This document shows, in pieces, positions 34,291 through 45,870 of a stretch of DNA of 64,000 nucleotides. Both the position numbers and the translations under genes were made by a program. The stretch lies in NCBI RefSeq assembly GCF_003265705.1, contig NW_020312904.1, positions 730,924 through 794,923 on the forward strand, written 5' to 3'. Position 1 is the stretch's first letter. Every line of letters begins with the position of its first letter. Source of the stretch: Callorhinus ursinus (Eukaryota; Chordata; Mammalia; Carnivora; Otariidae). The notes beneath the pieces were generated by a model, which had not been told where the DNA came from, ran no database searches, and saw nothing but the letters and a program-made list of their open reading frames with translations.

Positions 34291-34545
34291 AAAGGACAAA
34301 ACCAACAAACCAACAAATGTCTGAAAAAGATGTTCAAACACACAATTATTTAGAGAAATGCAAATAAAAGAAACAATACATTTTATACCCCTCAGACTGA
34401 AGAAAATAAAAGAAACACCACCATGTCTGTTGGCAGGGAAAATGTTTCTCTTTTATATTATTTATGTAAATTTGCTACAGTGTGTTGGAAAGCAATCTAG
34501 AAAACTCTCCATGTACCCTTTGAGGCCGATACTCTGGTGCCGCCA
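34291..34545 (+). mobile_element. Ancient L1 fragment, ORF2 3' part
   Basis: 'agagaaatgcaaataaaaga', 'atacccctcagactgaagaa' and 'gttggaaagcaatctagaaa' correspond to the L1 ORF2 stretch before its C terminus. Plus orientation, diverged. Confidence 0.65.
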
Positions 34546-34684
34546 GTCGGTTCTCTCTGTGTGGATTGGGTGGGTGATCTGTGCTGCTGAGAGGCAGTGA
34601 TCTCTCAGGCTTGGGAATCCATCAGAGAAATAAAAGGCAATAGAGAATTATCTTTGATGTATAAGGCTGTTTCTTCAAGCATTT

Positions 34685-34731
34685 TGTGTGTGCATGTGCA
34701 TGTGTGTGTGTGTGTACACGCGTGTGCACGT
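34685..34731. repeat. (TG)n-rich microsatellite
   Basis: Imperfect TG repeat with 'tgca' and 'cgcg' interruptions. Confidence 0.9.
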
Positions 34732-34784
34732 GGTAGCAAAACAGACAGCCACAGGGATGTGCATGTGGATGCTGTCCGTGGAGA

Positions 34785-35745
34785 ATGGTGGCCGCTGTGA
34801 CAGTCCCGCCGGCCGGCGTCTTGGGGACCTCAGGGGAGCTCCCCAGGGGGCTTTGACCTCCAGGCTCAGGGGGCGGGTCTGGGAGCCCCATCTCCCCGCA
34901 TGCCTCCTGCTCATCCCCCCCGTACGCCGGCGCCTCTGGCCCCGGGTCAGACTTGCTGCAGGAGCCGCTGTGCCAGGACCCCGGTGTGGCGGGTGGCCGC
35001 GGTCTGCCCTCCTTCCCGTGCGCGGCCCCGTCCCGAGCCACATCCTGCACCATCAGGGATCTCTGTTCCCCTCCCGGCCCGTCTCCTTGTGAAAACAGCT
35101 GTTCTGTGGGGTGAGGCACGGTCCGCGTCACAGGCCCCGCCCAGCCCCCTGCCCCCGGGGAGCTGCCCTCAGAGCGCCCCTTCCTCCCCTGCCCCCGCAG
35201 ACGGTGGGCTTGTGTCTGAACACGTCCCCACTTGCCCTGCCCTGCCCCCGCAAGTCCGCGTCCCCACCCTGGGTCAGAGCCTCTCTGGCCCTGGGCTCGT
35301 AGAACCGGCGGGGTCCTGGGCACATCTATGTGGACCGCTGCTTCCCTCCAGGTTCCGCCAGCAGCCTCTGCCTGCCCCTGCACCACCGCCCCCTCCAGCT
35401 CTCAGTCCTTCCAGGGGGACTGGGTGGACACGGGGTCTGTCTTCTTCAGGACGCTCAGGGCGGCTCTGTGGGTCCGGGTGCCCCCACCTTCCCCGGTCTC
35501 CTCTCTGGGCCCTGGCCGCCCCATTCCCCCTGTGCCTGGGTGCGGCCTTCCCCACGCCTCTCTGCTCCTCACTCCTCCCTCCAGTGCCCCTGAGGCTCCT
35601 GACGCCCCAGGCCGGAGTCCAGCCTTCCTGTCCGGCCTCCAGGACTCTCTGACCTCACCTGTGTCTCCTTCCCTTGCAGCCCCCGGCCGGCCACTGTGGT
35701 CTTTTCTGTCCCTTGAAGGCCCGGCCCGCACGGGCTCTCCCGGCT
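34785..35745. promoter_or_regulatory. GC-rich block with CpG-island-like core at 34890-35330
   Basis: By eye the core has about one CpG per ten bases in its best part (34900-35050), far above the mammalian background. No first exon, splice donor context or conserved frame is recognised beside it. Frames of 250-254 codons run on both strands and overlap, which fits GC-rich chance frames. It might be an orphan CpG island or an unknown first exon. Confidence 0.35.
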
Positions 35746-36470
35746 AGCCTCTCTTCACTCCCAATCCCCCGCTGCGCTTCTGGTTTCTACTTAGATTCCG
35801 AATCCTACTCGGAGCTACGCTCATGAGTGGGTCTCGAGTCAGCTAACAAATGCAGCCCAGAGCATTAGGGGGACATCAGTTAAGTAAGTCGATCCGCACT
35901 CGAAGACCCTGAGCACCGAGGGTTGGTGGTGCAGTCAGAAAATGGTCCCCTCAGGTCCTGCTGCTGGGACAGCAAACCCTCACTACCAGGTAATTTGGAA
36001 ATTGTTATCAAAACCCTCCAAAATCAATAGGTTTGGATCTAAAACTTCTACTTGCTTGAACACATTTTTTACCAATAAGTAAGCAAAGGTATTTGAACAA
36101 AGATGTGCATTGCATCTTTGTTTGTAACAGAAAACAGTGAAAATCACATAAATGAGCAGCAGGAAATTGGTCCACGTGACCTGGGAAGTGTTAGAAGAGG
36201 GAGGCAGAAGGATGCTCATGTGTGTTTGTCGCTGTGCACACGGGCGTGCGAGGAGGCAGCAATGAGGGGGCTGCGTGGCTGGCGGTCCAGGGCCAGCTGC
36301 TGAACACGCCCTCTCTCAGCCACAAGCCCCTCCCTGCTTTGTTGGGCCGGGCCTCTGAAAGCCACATGTCTTCTGCAAATTTCTGGGTGTGGGGGGCGCG
36401 GGGGGTCTGCAAGGTAGGAGGGAGGGGGGAAGGGCTTTCCTCCTTCAGGAGCATCAGCTAGTACAACATT
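35746..36470. other. Unique sequence, no recognised feature
   Basis: No supported gene or repeat. AT-richer at 35985-36160. Confidence 0.4.
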
Positions 36471-36758
36471 CGGCTTCCTTTTTCTAATTTAATTTAATTT
36501 TATTATGTTAAGTTAGTCACCATACAGTACATCATTAGTTTTTGATGTAGTGTTCCACGATCCAGTGTTTTCGTATAACAGCCAGTGCTCCATGCAGTAC
36601 GTGCCCTCCTTGATACCCATCACCGGGCTAACCCATCCCCCCTCCCCCTCCCCTCTAGAACCTGTTTGTTTCTCAGAGTCCATCGTCTCTCATGGTTCGT
36701 CTCTCCCTCCGATCCCCCCCTTTTCCCTTCCTTCTCCTAATGTCCTCCCTGCTATTCC

Positions 36759-38646
36759 TTAGGTTCCACAAGTAAGTGAAACCATATGATAATTGACTTT
36801 CTCTGCTTGACTTATTTCACTCAGCATAATACCCTCCAGGTCCATCCACATCAATGTAAATGGTGGGTATTCATCCTTTCTGATGGCTGAGTAATGTTCC
36901 ATTGTACATATGGACCACATCTTCCTTATCCATTCGTCTGTTGAAGGGCATCTCGGCTCTTTCCACAGTTTGGCTATTGTGGACGTTGCAGCTATGAACA
37001 TTGGGGTGCATATGGCCCTTCTTTTCACTACGTCTGTGTCTTTGGGGTAAATACCCAGGAGTGCAATTGCTGGGTCATAGGGTAGCTCTATATTTTATTT
37101 TTTGAGGCACCTCCACACTGTTTCCCAAAGTGGCTGAACCAACTTGCATTCTCACAAATTGTGTAAGAGGGTTCCCCTTTCTCCACAACCTCTCCAACAC
37201 TTGTTGTTTCCAGCCTTGTCAATTTTTGCCATTCTAACTGGTGTAAGGTGGTATCTCAGTGTGGTTTTGATTTGAATTTCCCTGATGGCTAATGATGATG
37301 AACATTTTTTCATGTGTCTGTTAGCCATTTGTATGTCTTCTTCAGAGAAGTGTCTTTTCATGTCTTCTGCCCACTTTTTGACTTGAGTATTTGTTTTTTG
37401 GGTGTTGAGTTTGAGAAGTTCTTTATAGATCTTGGATACCAGCCCTTTATCTGTAGTGTCATTTGCAAATACCTTCTCCCATTCCGTGGGTTGCCTCTTT
37501 GTTTTGTTGACTGTTTCCTTTGCTGTGCAGAAGCTTATCTTGATGAAGTCCCAAAAGTTCATTTTTGCTTTTGTTTCACTAGCTTTTGGAGATGTATCTT
37601 GAAAGAAGTTGCTGTGGCCGATGTCAAAGAGGTTACTGCCTATGATCTCCTCTAGGATTTGATGGATTCCCATCTCACATTGAGGTCTTTCATCCATTTT
37701 GAGTTTATCTTTGTGTGTGGTGTTAGAGAATGGTTGAGGTTCATTCTTCTGCATGTGGCTGTCCAACTTTCCCAGCACCATTTATTGAAGAGACTCTCTT
37801 TTTTCCATTGCATATTTTTTCCTGCTTTGTCAAAGATTATTTGACCATAGAGTTGAGGGTCCATATATGGGTTCTCTATTCTGTTCCATTGGTCTATATG
37901 TCTGTTTTTGTGCCAGTACCATGCTGTCTTGGTGATCACTGATTTGTAATATAGCTTGAAATTGGGCAAAGTGATGCCTCCAGCTTTGTTTTTCTTTTTC
38001 AGCATTTCCTTGGCGATCCAGGGTCTTTTCTGATTCCATACAAATTTTAGGATTGTTTGTTCCAGCACTTTGAAAAAGTCATTGGAATTTTTATCGGGAT
38101 GGCATTGAAGGTATAGATTGCTCTGGGTAGCATAGACATTTTAACAATGTTTATTCTTCCAATCCATGAGCACGGAATATTTTTCCATCTTTTTTGTGTC
38201 TTCAATTTCTTTCTTTTTTTTTTTTAAAGATTTTATTTATTTATTTGACAGAGAGAGAGAGAGAGCACAAGCAGGGGGAATGGCAGGCAGAGAAAGAAGC
38301 AGGCTCCTCGCAGAACAGGGGGACCCTGATGTGGGACTCGATCCCAGTACCCTGGGATCATGACCTGAGCCGAAGGCAGTCGCTTAACCAACTGAGCCAC
38401 CCAGGCGCCCTTCTTCAATTTCTTTCATGAGTGTTCTGTAGTTCCTAGAGTATAGATCCTTTACCTCTTTGGTTAGGTTTATTCCGAGGTATCTTATGGT
38501 TTTTGGTGCTATTGTAAATGGAATCGTTTCTCTAATTTCTCTTTCTACAGTTGCACTGTTAGTTTATAAGAAAGCAACTGATTTCTGTGCATTGATTTTG
38601 TATCCTGCCACATTACTGAATTGCTGTATGAGTTCTAGTAATTTGA
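36759..38646 (-). pseudogene. LINE-1 ORF2 C-terminal part, broken
   Basis: In an intact element ORF2 encodes the endonuclease and reverse transcriptase that copy L1 and SINE RNA. Here only the end of the reverse transcriptase and the C-terminal domain remain. Recognisable pieces are GYKINAQKSVAFL and YLGINLTKE (right of the SINE), [18 protein letters not shown] near 37900, [20 protein letters not shown] near 37480, and MWMDLEGIMLSEISQ near 36830. The reading frame shifts between about 37780 and 37650, has in-frame stops near 37152 and near 37095 and inside the reverse transcriptase part, and is split by the SINE. It cannot make a working protein. Confidence 0.93.
38199..38426 (-). mobile_element. 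Can-SINE nested in the L1
   Basis: Reverse-oriented carnivore SINE, body 38214-38411, ending 'gagccacccaggcgccc'. The exact 15-bp duplication tcttcaatttctttc at 38199-38213 and 38412-38426 is L1 ORF2 sequence, so the SINE is younger than the L1. Confidence 0.97.
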
Positions 38647-38750
38647 GAAGCCCCCAAACCAGCCTCTTGGGCCCCTTTGAGGGCCACACCCCCGCAGATG
38701 GCTGCCCAAGGGGCTTCCTCCCCTTTTCTCCTGAGTGTCAAATTACTGAG
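38647..38750. other. Unique sequence right of the L1 truncation
   Basis: GC-rich, unrecognised. Confidence 0.35.
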
Positions 38751-39215
38751 TAAAAATTGGAGTTTTGTTCTATGCTGCAAGTTTTTATTATATGGTGGCA
38801 ACACTATTTATCACACTGTTTCTATAGGAAAATGCCTTCAAGTGTACCAACTACAAATAAAGTTTAGGGGCAGGATTCATTTGCTTTACAAGTGGACTTA
38901 CACAGATTACCAGGAAGTCACCTATGGAAACAACATTTAAAACACCAAGAAAGGCAAAATAGGAGCTGTGTATGCTGCCCTGGGAGTTTGGTTTGCATGC
39001 ATATTTATGAAGTTCTACAATTTGAAAAATATCCCCACTCTTTCCCCGTTTCTGTTTGAGAATATATTGCCATGTGTCAGAATCAACGCTCTCAAAATCA
39101 ACCCTGTCAGCCTGGCAAACAGTCACTTTCATTACCCTGTGGTACAACACGCCAGGAATGATTTTATTCATAGATTCATCTAAAGATAGAATTGGAAATA
39201 ATTTATCTAGTATCG
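38751..39215. promoter_or_regulatory. AT-rich unique block, candidate conserved non-coding element
   Basis: About 460 bases without recognised repeat, with 'caaattactgagtaaaaatt', 'ggtttgcatgcatatttatg' and 'gaatgattttattcatagat'. A decayed processed pseudogene was considered, but no protein pattern is seen. Confidence 0.27.
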
Positions 39216-39790
39216 ATGTGTGAATTGTGTTTATTTAAAAAATTGCTGCATAGCGGACTTAAACAGGCAAGGCAAATTATGTCAGAAGTTTTTCCTTCCA
39301 TTTCAAAAGCTCAGGGTCTTTGTCTTTTTCAATATCCATGTGCTATTTTTCACTCTAGTATTTCGAGATGCTTCTCTTTGCTTGAAATGTGTGGCCTCCC
39401 TGCCCATCTGTTCGGCCCATCTTCCTCCTCGCTGCCCCCATGACCGGCACATCCTACGAGAAACCATGGACACGGCGGCCCAGGGGAGAAAGAAGGCGGG
39501 GGGGACGCCTGAGCTGTGGGGGCCGGTTCGTCTGTGGATTCTCATCAAGCCTGGGTGTTGCATCCATGTGCTACCTGCTGTCCTGGAAATTGGCGTTTGA
39601 GTCATTCTGTGAAGACTCGACCCAACCCTGGGGTCGGATAACTGAACGTGAAGGAGAGAATATTTCTTCGGGAAGAAGTTTCTAACGGTCCAAGGGGCTG
39701 GTTACAGCCGTTCCGGAGGTAATGAGCCCACCATGCTTAGAGGTGTTCCAGATGACTGGCTAGGCCAGCAGCACAGTTTTTAGAAGTGGG
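39216..39790. other. Unique sequence, no recognised feature
   Basis: No supported gene or repeat. Confidence 0.4.
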
Positions 39791-40600
39791 GAAGTGTCTG
39801 AACAGACACTTCACGGAAGAAGAGACACCATGTCAGATAAGCATGTGGAAGCTACTGAAGGCTACCAGTCATTAGGAAGATGCGGAGTAAGACCACAAAG
39901 GGACATTACTGCATACCCATCAGACTGGAGGGGACACTGGCGAGCCAGACGCTGGTCAGTACGTGGAGCGATGGGTATTGTCACTGGCTGCTGGAGCGAA
40001 TGCTGGAGGACAGCCGGGCAGCCTCCTCTGGAGGTAACCATACGCCTACCGTGTAAACAGTTACCCAGCTCTTAGGTATTTACCCAAGCGAATTGGAAAC
40101 TTATGTCTATACAAAACCTGCACGTGGATGCTCACAGCAGCCGTGGCCTCAGGGCCTGGACCTGCAGGCACCTGAATGTCCTTCAGCAGGAGGGTGGACA
40201 TCGGAGCCGCGGTCCATCCACGCAGCGGACACCCCTGCCCAGTACAGGGATGAACCATGATCACACGGCAGCAGGGTGCACCTGAAATGCATTTTTCTAA
40301 GTGACGTAGCCAGACCCACAAGACCCCATATCGTGTGGTCCCATTTATACGGCATTCTGGAAAAGGCAGAACTCTAGGGACAGAGAAGACATTGGTGGTT
40401 TGGGATGGGGGTGGGATTGGCCTCAACGGGACGGAGAAGATAACTTTCAGGGTGACGGAGGTGCTCTGTAGGAATCCAGGGTGGGGGGTACGCGGGTCTG
40501 TGCGTCTGTCAGGACCCAGTGAGCTTTGCTTTGTGAAATTTGCAGTCATCCACGAGAAGGTGGGGGGCCTGAGGGTGGACTGAGCCGAACCGTACTACAC
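39791..40600 (+). mobile_element. Ancient L1M fragment (ORF2 end and 3' UTR)
   Basis: Plus-strand blocks in L1 order: 'gaacagacacttcacggaag', 'tcttaggtatttacccaagc', 'gcacgtggatgctcacagca', 'cctgaatgtccttcagcagg', 'tttatacggcattctggaaa' and 'aaggcagaactctagggaca'. It is unusually CpG/GC-enriched for such a relic, but no frame survives. Confidence 0.8.
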
Positions 40601-40924
40601 ATGTGTGCTAGAAACCTGCTGTGGGGGTGGGGGGAGAAGGAAGCGTTGAAAATAACTTTGGGAAGGGTGTTTTGATTGGACACAAGAAAGGTAAAGACAA
40701 AAGGAACTGCTGCTGGCACCTACTCTGGTTGGTAACTTTGTTTCTGCAGACTAGCAATTCTATTACTATTTTATAGTATATACTAGGGTTGAACAAATGA
40801 GTAAATAAACTGTAGATAATGAGACTCGGACTTCTCACTGTCTGAGAAGCAGTTATAGTTAAGGAAGAGAGAAGACTAGAATACACTCTGGAGCTGTATT
40901 TTATTCACACACCAGAATCTCTCT
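40601..40924. other. Unique sequence, no recognised feature
   Basis: No supported gene or repeat. Confidence 0.4.
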
Positions 40925-40954
40925 CACACACACACACACACACACACGCACACC
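40925..40954. repeat. (CA)n microsatellite
   Basis: An uninterrupted CA run of about 24 bases, then 'gcacac'. Confidence 0.95.
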
Positions 40955-41565
40955 TGTAAAATCCAGCTCTGTCCACAGCGATGGCTCAGAAGCAGTGAGC
41001 ACACCCGGTGTCCTGAGCTTGGTTTCTAAATACCTGGTGGAGGGAACAGGGGTTCATCGGAGGAAGCACAGGATGGGCCTGGGGTGTCTTAGAGCACCAC
41101 AAACCTGGGAGCTTCTCCAAAGATGCAGAAGAGGAGGAAACCTTCCTCCTGTGAGTGAGGACCTACCGACTCATCTCTGACAAAGGGGGCGGCAGGGAGA
41201 GGGACCCAGCAGACACCGCCCCCCACCACGTGCCAAAGCTGTTGTCACCTGTGTGGCATTTTGCGCTTGTGCCCCAACATGGTGAGATCGAAGGTCACTT
41301 CACCTCTGTGCTCTTTGCCCCCACACGTACGCTAGTGTAATCACGGGAAAACACACATGAAGGAGCGTTCTCCAAAACGCAAGACTGGAACTTGACGCGG
41401 TGTCCAGGTCATGATAAAGTGAAAGGCTGAGACATTGTCAAGACGGAGGAAGCTAAGGGGTCACGGCACTGGGTGAGCATGTTCTGGACGGATGCTGGGG
41501 CAGAGGACGACTTTGAGGGAAACCTGGTGGATTTGCACAGGGTCCTTCATTTAGCCCACGGACCA
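40955..41565. other. Unique sequence, no recognised feature
   Basis: No supported gene or repeat. Confidence 0.4.
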
Positions 41566-41790
41566 GTATTGCTGTGACAACAGTCGCAGTTCTCAGACTA
41601 GTATCAGTGTTCATTTCTTAGTTTCAGTGTCTACACCATTTACTCATGCTGCCAAATTTAATAAATGCGCCCATGCCTGTGTCAACATCTAAACAACATC
41701 TAAAATTATTTCAAAGTACAAAGCAAAAAGCAATAATTCCAAAGCTCTGTATCAATGATCTGCACTTGGGGCATTAATGACCAAAATGAA
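41566..41790. promoter_or_regulatory. AT-rich island, candidate conserved non-coding element
   Basis: Non-repetitive block with 'gccaaatttaataaatgcgc', 'aagcaataattccaaagc' and 'gggcattaatgacc'. Inference from composition only. Confidence 0.25.
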
Positions 41791-42755
41791 AATCCACAAG
41801 GAAAAGTGTGGCCAGTTACACAGGAAGGACACCCTGTAGGGGACAGTGAGCAAGCTCCTTGCAGGCCCGAGTCGCTGTCCATGCAGGTCTCTGCAGGACC
41901 AGACACCCCCTCCCTTCTCTGAGCACACTGACACCCTGGCCTCACGGGACGCTCACCGCGGTGAGACCCATCTGGGCTCACTGGCTCACCTTGATGATAA
42001 GGGGGTACGTGTCCAGAAGGACGCTCTACAAAGCCCTCCAAACAATGATGTCCACATTTTGGGTTCCCTTTCCACGCTGGCTGCCTTTCCCTGTGATAGG
42101 TCTGGCCATGTCTGGGACTCAGCATGCAGATAAATTCTCCACCCCAGAAGGACACTGTGGATCTCTTGTGGTTGCAGCTAGAGGCTTCTGGGCCACCTCC
42201 AGCCAAGAGGACCCGTGGCCCCCGAGACACAAGGCTGCCTTGTTCTTTTGAGGAGCCTTCATCCTGTGTCTTTATTTTGTTGAAGAAAATAGCTTAACGG
42301 GAATGAAATCTGTAGCAGGCTGGTGCCTCCCTTGTATGTCAGGGTGCATAGCTGTGATGTCTTCCTGCCCAAAGCCCCAGCGAAGGCCAAGAGATGCGGG
42401 GATGTGCAGTGTGGGAGCGTAGCATGGCCTCCAACCTGGGCACAGATGCGGCGAAGACACTACGGTCCACTGGCGTGGAGTTTCCTCTGCTGGGGGCCTT
42501 TGAAAACCAGAGGACATCTGCTTAACGTCACAGCAGGCTCTGAGCCGTCGGCCTAAAGGCGGGGGGCTGGCCACAGTGACCCTCGGCGGGGGCGCCAGCT
42601 GTGTGAGCCCAGCACCTTCCAAAGAGCCCACAAGCCTGGTCCTTTGAGGGCTGTGTGTACAAAACGGTGTAAGATTCTGCATCATAATCCCCGAACCTAT
42701 AATGCTGATGTTCTAATGTAAAAGGAATATTCTCTCCCTTGAGATAAAACGCCAT
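41791..42755. other. Unique sequence, no recognised feature
   Basis: No supported gene or repeat. A 174-codon minus frame at 41706-42230 has no recognisable similarity. Confidence 0.4.
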
Positions 42756-42915
42756 CACAGGCCATCTGTGCTGCTTGTAATCTCAGCCATAAATCCTGGT
42801 TGTATTTATCAGGATTTGTTTTTCAAGATGGCTAATTTTAGTCTTGAATTCAACTGCACGCTAATTTCCTTGTTTCTTTCTTGCTGAGAAATCTGATATA
42901 ACAGCTCCTCATAGA
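42756..42915. promoter_or_regulatory. AT-rich island, candidate conserved non-coding element
   Basis: 'gctgcttgtaatctcagcca', 'aagatggctaattttagtct' and 'gcacgctaatttccttg' in non-repetitive DNA between GC-rich flanks. 'taatctcagcca' is reminiscent of OTX-type cores. Inference only. Confidence 0.3.
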
Positions 42916-43164
42916 AAGTGTCTGGCAACTTCCCAAAGCCCCGCAGCCTCATTTACTTAGAGAGAGGGAACGAGGCCGGGGGTGGGGCGTGGGCCTGGGG
43001 CTGGCCTGCTCCTGTGCTGGGATCTCCCGTCCCGAGCCGCTGGGGGCAGGAGCAGATTCCCCAAGCCCGGCGCGGCTGCCACAGTCCCTGGGCTCCACGT
43101 CACACTGTGGAGAACATTTGGAAAGTTTCCTTCACTTTTCTGAGGCAGCTGAAGTGATGCTTAA
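42916..43164. other. GC-rich unique sequence
   Basis: No supported feature. Confidence 0.35.
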
Positions 43165-43340
43165 GATTGGCTGAAAGTCTAAATCTAATTACACTAGATA
43201 ATATGGAACAGCCAGTCAACAGGGTAGAAATGGCGCGATGGAAGCTTTTTAAAAAAGGGCACTTAGCCATGAAATCTGCACATACCAGTAAATTTTATTT
43301 AGAGCAACCAAAATATGCATCTTCTCTTCTATTTCCACAG
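43165..43340. promoter_or_regulatory. AT-rich island, candidate conserved non-coding element
   Basis: 'ctaaatctaattacactaga' and 'agtaaattttatttagagca' within a non-repetitive block of about 170 bases. Inference only. Confidence 0.28.
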
Positions 43341-43654
43341 ATGACGAGCTCTAGGGGGAGCACAGCGGGTTGGGAGGAAGATGTTGGACGCCTGCAGAGG
43401 GGCCTTCCTCCCAGCCGCTCCCTGGGCACAGTCCGTCCTCGGCAGAGGGGAGAGCGCAGGGAAGACAGGCCCTCGGGCTCTTAGAGAACCCTCGGAGCTT
43501 GGAACACAGACTGCAGGGCTGAGGATTCTCTCAGATGCCGGATTATGTTGACATGTGTTTGTGGGGGAGAGAAAATCCACTTCCCCGCCGGGTGAGCACG
43601 GAACCCAGCTGCGTTGCAGGCTGCGTGATCGCGGCCAGCCCGCTCTGCAAGACT
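43341..43654. other. GC-rich unique sequence
   Basis: No supported gene or repeat. Confidence 0.35.
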
Positions 43655-43770
43655 CTGTTGGAACCATTTTACAGATGCAGCTCAGGGAGCCGACAGCCTG
43701 CCAAGGTCACTTGAGATGCAGATGCCTGCGCCTCCAACCCCAGGGTCCGTTCCCCAGCGCCCCTGCGTCC
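43655..43770 (-). mobile_element. Possible MIR relic
   Basis: 'accattttacagatgcagct', 'cagggagccgac' and 'gccaaggtcacttgagatgc' mirror the reversed MIR core. Diverged. Confidence 0.5.
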
Positions 43771-45790
43771 CCAGCCTAACCCAGCGCCAGGCACACGCAG
43801 GGTTTGGTACTGGCTTATCAAGCAGATCAGTGAATGGTGCTGGTATTCGTTTTCTGGTCTTAGAGGAAAGGCATTTTGTACTAAATCAGACAGAAGGGAC
43901 CGGAAGGCAAGCAGTTCTCTCTCAGTAAACGCACATATGGGTAGAGGCGTGCTGTCTGTCTGTCTGGAGCTGGACGTGGAGACCTAATGCAGACGGGCTG
44001 CTGGACCAGAGATGGAGATAATTTGCGGGGTTTTAGCATAGTTTCCAGGATGCTGAGGGGAGAAATGAGAACGGCTGACCCTCGCCCAGAGTGCTGAATA
44101 CGGAACCTCAGGACCGTGCCAGGAGAGGCTTTGTGTTTCGGGGGCCTGGCAAGGTCGGGTGACTTTGGGGTTCCGGTAAAGAGGAAACCGAAATGACCAA
44201 GGGTGTGTTTAGCCGACAGCCCTTGACCCCAGGTCATTGGGCCCAGAGGAGGCGAGTTTGTCATTTAATAAGAAACCGTAATCCCGACAAACTGCGCCTG
44301 CCAAGTGCGTGGCTGGAGGCGGTGCCTGCTCTCAGAGCGATGGGGGAAGGGCTGTCTCTCCAGTCCTGTGGACGAGCCATGCCACGGCCTTGTCTCTCGG
44401 GCAATGTCAGGACGGAGGGGACATGCACTGGCCCTTGGGGGGCCGCCTCTGCCTGCATGGCTTCTCTGTCGGGGCTCCGAGTCCACCCCCCAGATGTCCG
44501 AATTCCACACCTGCAGGGGTCCCCGTCCTCTGCCCGAAATGCCCTGGCCTCTGTCTCAAAGGGATGCCACGTACATGCATTTGCCCAGGACAGGAGAGCG
44601 TTCCAGGCTTTCATTCCGGCAGTCGGCCAGGCGCCCACCCCCCTGCTGGCTGTTTCATGTTCTTGAGGGCCCCAGCCCCGGAGAGGGGAGCGTGTGCTGC
44701 ATGGACACACACACACGAACAGGCTTTACCGTGACATGTATGACAGTGTGTTTCCCTTTCATGCCTTTTCCTTTCAATTATGAGGCTGTGCTTATCTTCC
44801 CACGTGCGGTCTGCGGACGACACCTTGAACTCTTCCTGTGTCAGGTTTCCCCTGTGGTTCCCTTTGCAGACCTTGACCCGTCTGGAGTTGTGATTTTGCA
44901 CAAAGTGGCACAAAACTCCAACCTCACACGTTCCCAAGGGCCGCCTGCTGCCCCCGTGGTCACCAGGCGGCCCCCACTCCTGCCTCCGTGCACCTCTTCC
45001 TGGACCGCAGTCCTGCACGTTTGGGTCATGGAAATTATGTGGTGCCGACCTCCCGTCTGCGGCAGGAGCGGCCGCATGTGTTACAACCCCATGTGGGGGC
45101 AGCTCTTTCCGACCCCAATTCCTGGGTGGCGAGTTCCTTTTCCCAGATAACTTGAGGATATTTTATAAAGTTTCAAACTGCCTGTTGGTATTTCGATTGA
45201 GTCCATGAAGAGTGCACCGGAGAGCGTGGGCAGGCGGAGGGACCGTGAGAGCCGGGACTCTGGCCCGTTGGGCTCCAGGTGGTGTCCCTAGTACATAAAA
45301 CAGGGCTTCGCTGGGTGTGGGTCTCTATAGAACTGCGTCTTCCTGTCCAAGACAAAGGCAAACTCCATTTTTTAATGTGTCTTCCTTTAATTTATGTCCT
45401 CCGGTTAAGACTTCCTATTTCTTGGCCCCTGTGCAGTGTGCCCCTTTTGGGCGGTACCACGAGGGTTCCCCTCCCCTTCCCTCCCTGGCGGCACAGAACT
45501 CCCGCTGTCCCCAGGGCCCGGCTCTCTGGAGGTGCCTGCGCCACCCCTGGCTTCCACCCCTCCCTTCCTGCAAGGCTCTGTCTAGACCGCCTCGTGTGAA
45601 CTCATGAGCACGCGTATACGGACACACACGTGCATGGACACACGCGTATGCACGCAAACACGCATACTCCCCCACCACCTACCTTGTCCTTCCCATAAAG
45701 CACTCATCTCTCACCATGAAATGCAACTTACTTGCTGGGCTGGCCGCCTGCCCCAGCTGGAGTTTATGAGGGATTTTATACTGGACTGTT
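43771..45790. other. GC-rich unique sequence, no recognised gene
   Basis: The longest frame, 281 codons at 44305-45150 plus, overlaps a 151-codon minus frame at 44261-44716 and has no domain, signal peptide or repeat pattern. A CA/CG-rich mosaic lies at 45604-45668. I see no gene. Confidence 0.45.
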
Positions 45791-45870
45791 TCATTCAGTC
45801 TTGTAAACGCTAGAACAGCCCCTCACACATGGTGCGAGCCCAATCAATATTTATTAAATACGCAAGCCTC
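45791..45870 (+). mobile_element. MIR or LINE2 3'-end relic
   Basis: 'gctagaacagcccctcacac', 'atggtgcgagcccaatcaat' and 'atttattaaatac' match the usual end of these ancient repeats. Confidence 0.5.

Larger units (their letters stand above)
36478..38646 (-). mobile_element. 5'-truncated carnivore LINE-1
   Basis: The largest and youngest-looking L1 in the window, on the minus strand. The A-rich 3' end lies at 36480-36510 (as T-rich plus strand), followed by the carnivore 3' UTR ('catcattagtttttgatgta', 'ccctctagaacc') up to about 36760. ORF2 sequence then continues to about 38646, where the copy is cut off inside the reverse transcriptase region. A Can-SINE sits inside at 38214-38411. No clear target-site duplication is found. 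Confidence 0.95.

Noticed and set aside
34622..35652. Frames of 254 (minus) and 250 (plus) codons over the GC-rich block
   Set aside because: Both strands are open at once and are dominated by Pro, Arg, Gly and Ser, as expected by chance where stop codons are rare.
36478..38646. Possible active L1
   Set aside because: It is 5'-truncated in ORF2, frameshifted, carries in-frame stops and is split by a SINE.
38751..39215. Possible processed pseudogene right of the L1
   Set aside because: No protein pattern, no poly-A tail and no duplicated target site are visible. Listed only as a candidate non-coding element.
44305..45150. 281-codon plus-strand frame
   Set aside because: It overlaps minus frames, has no domain or exon-like borders, and its composition is that of GC-rich non-coding DNA.
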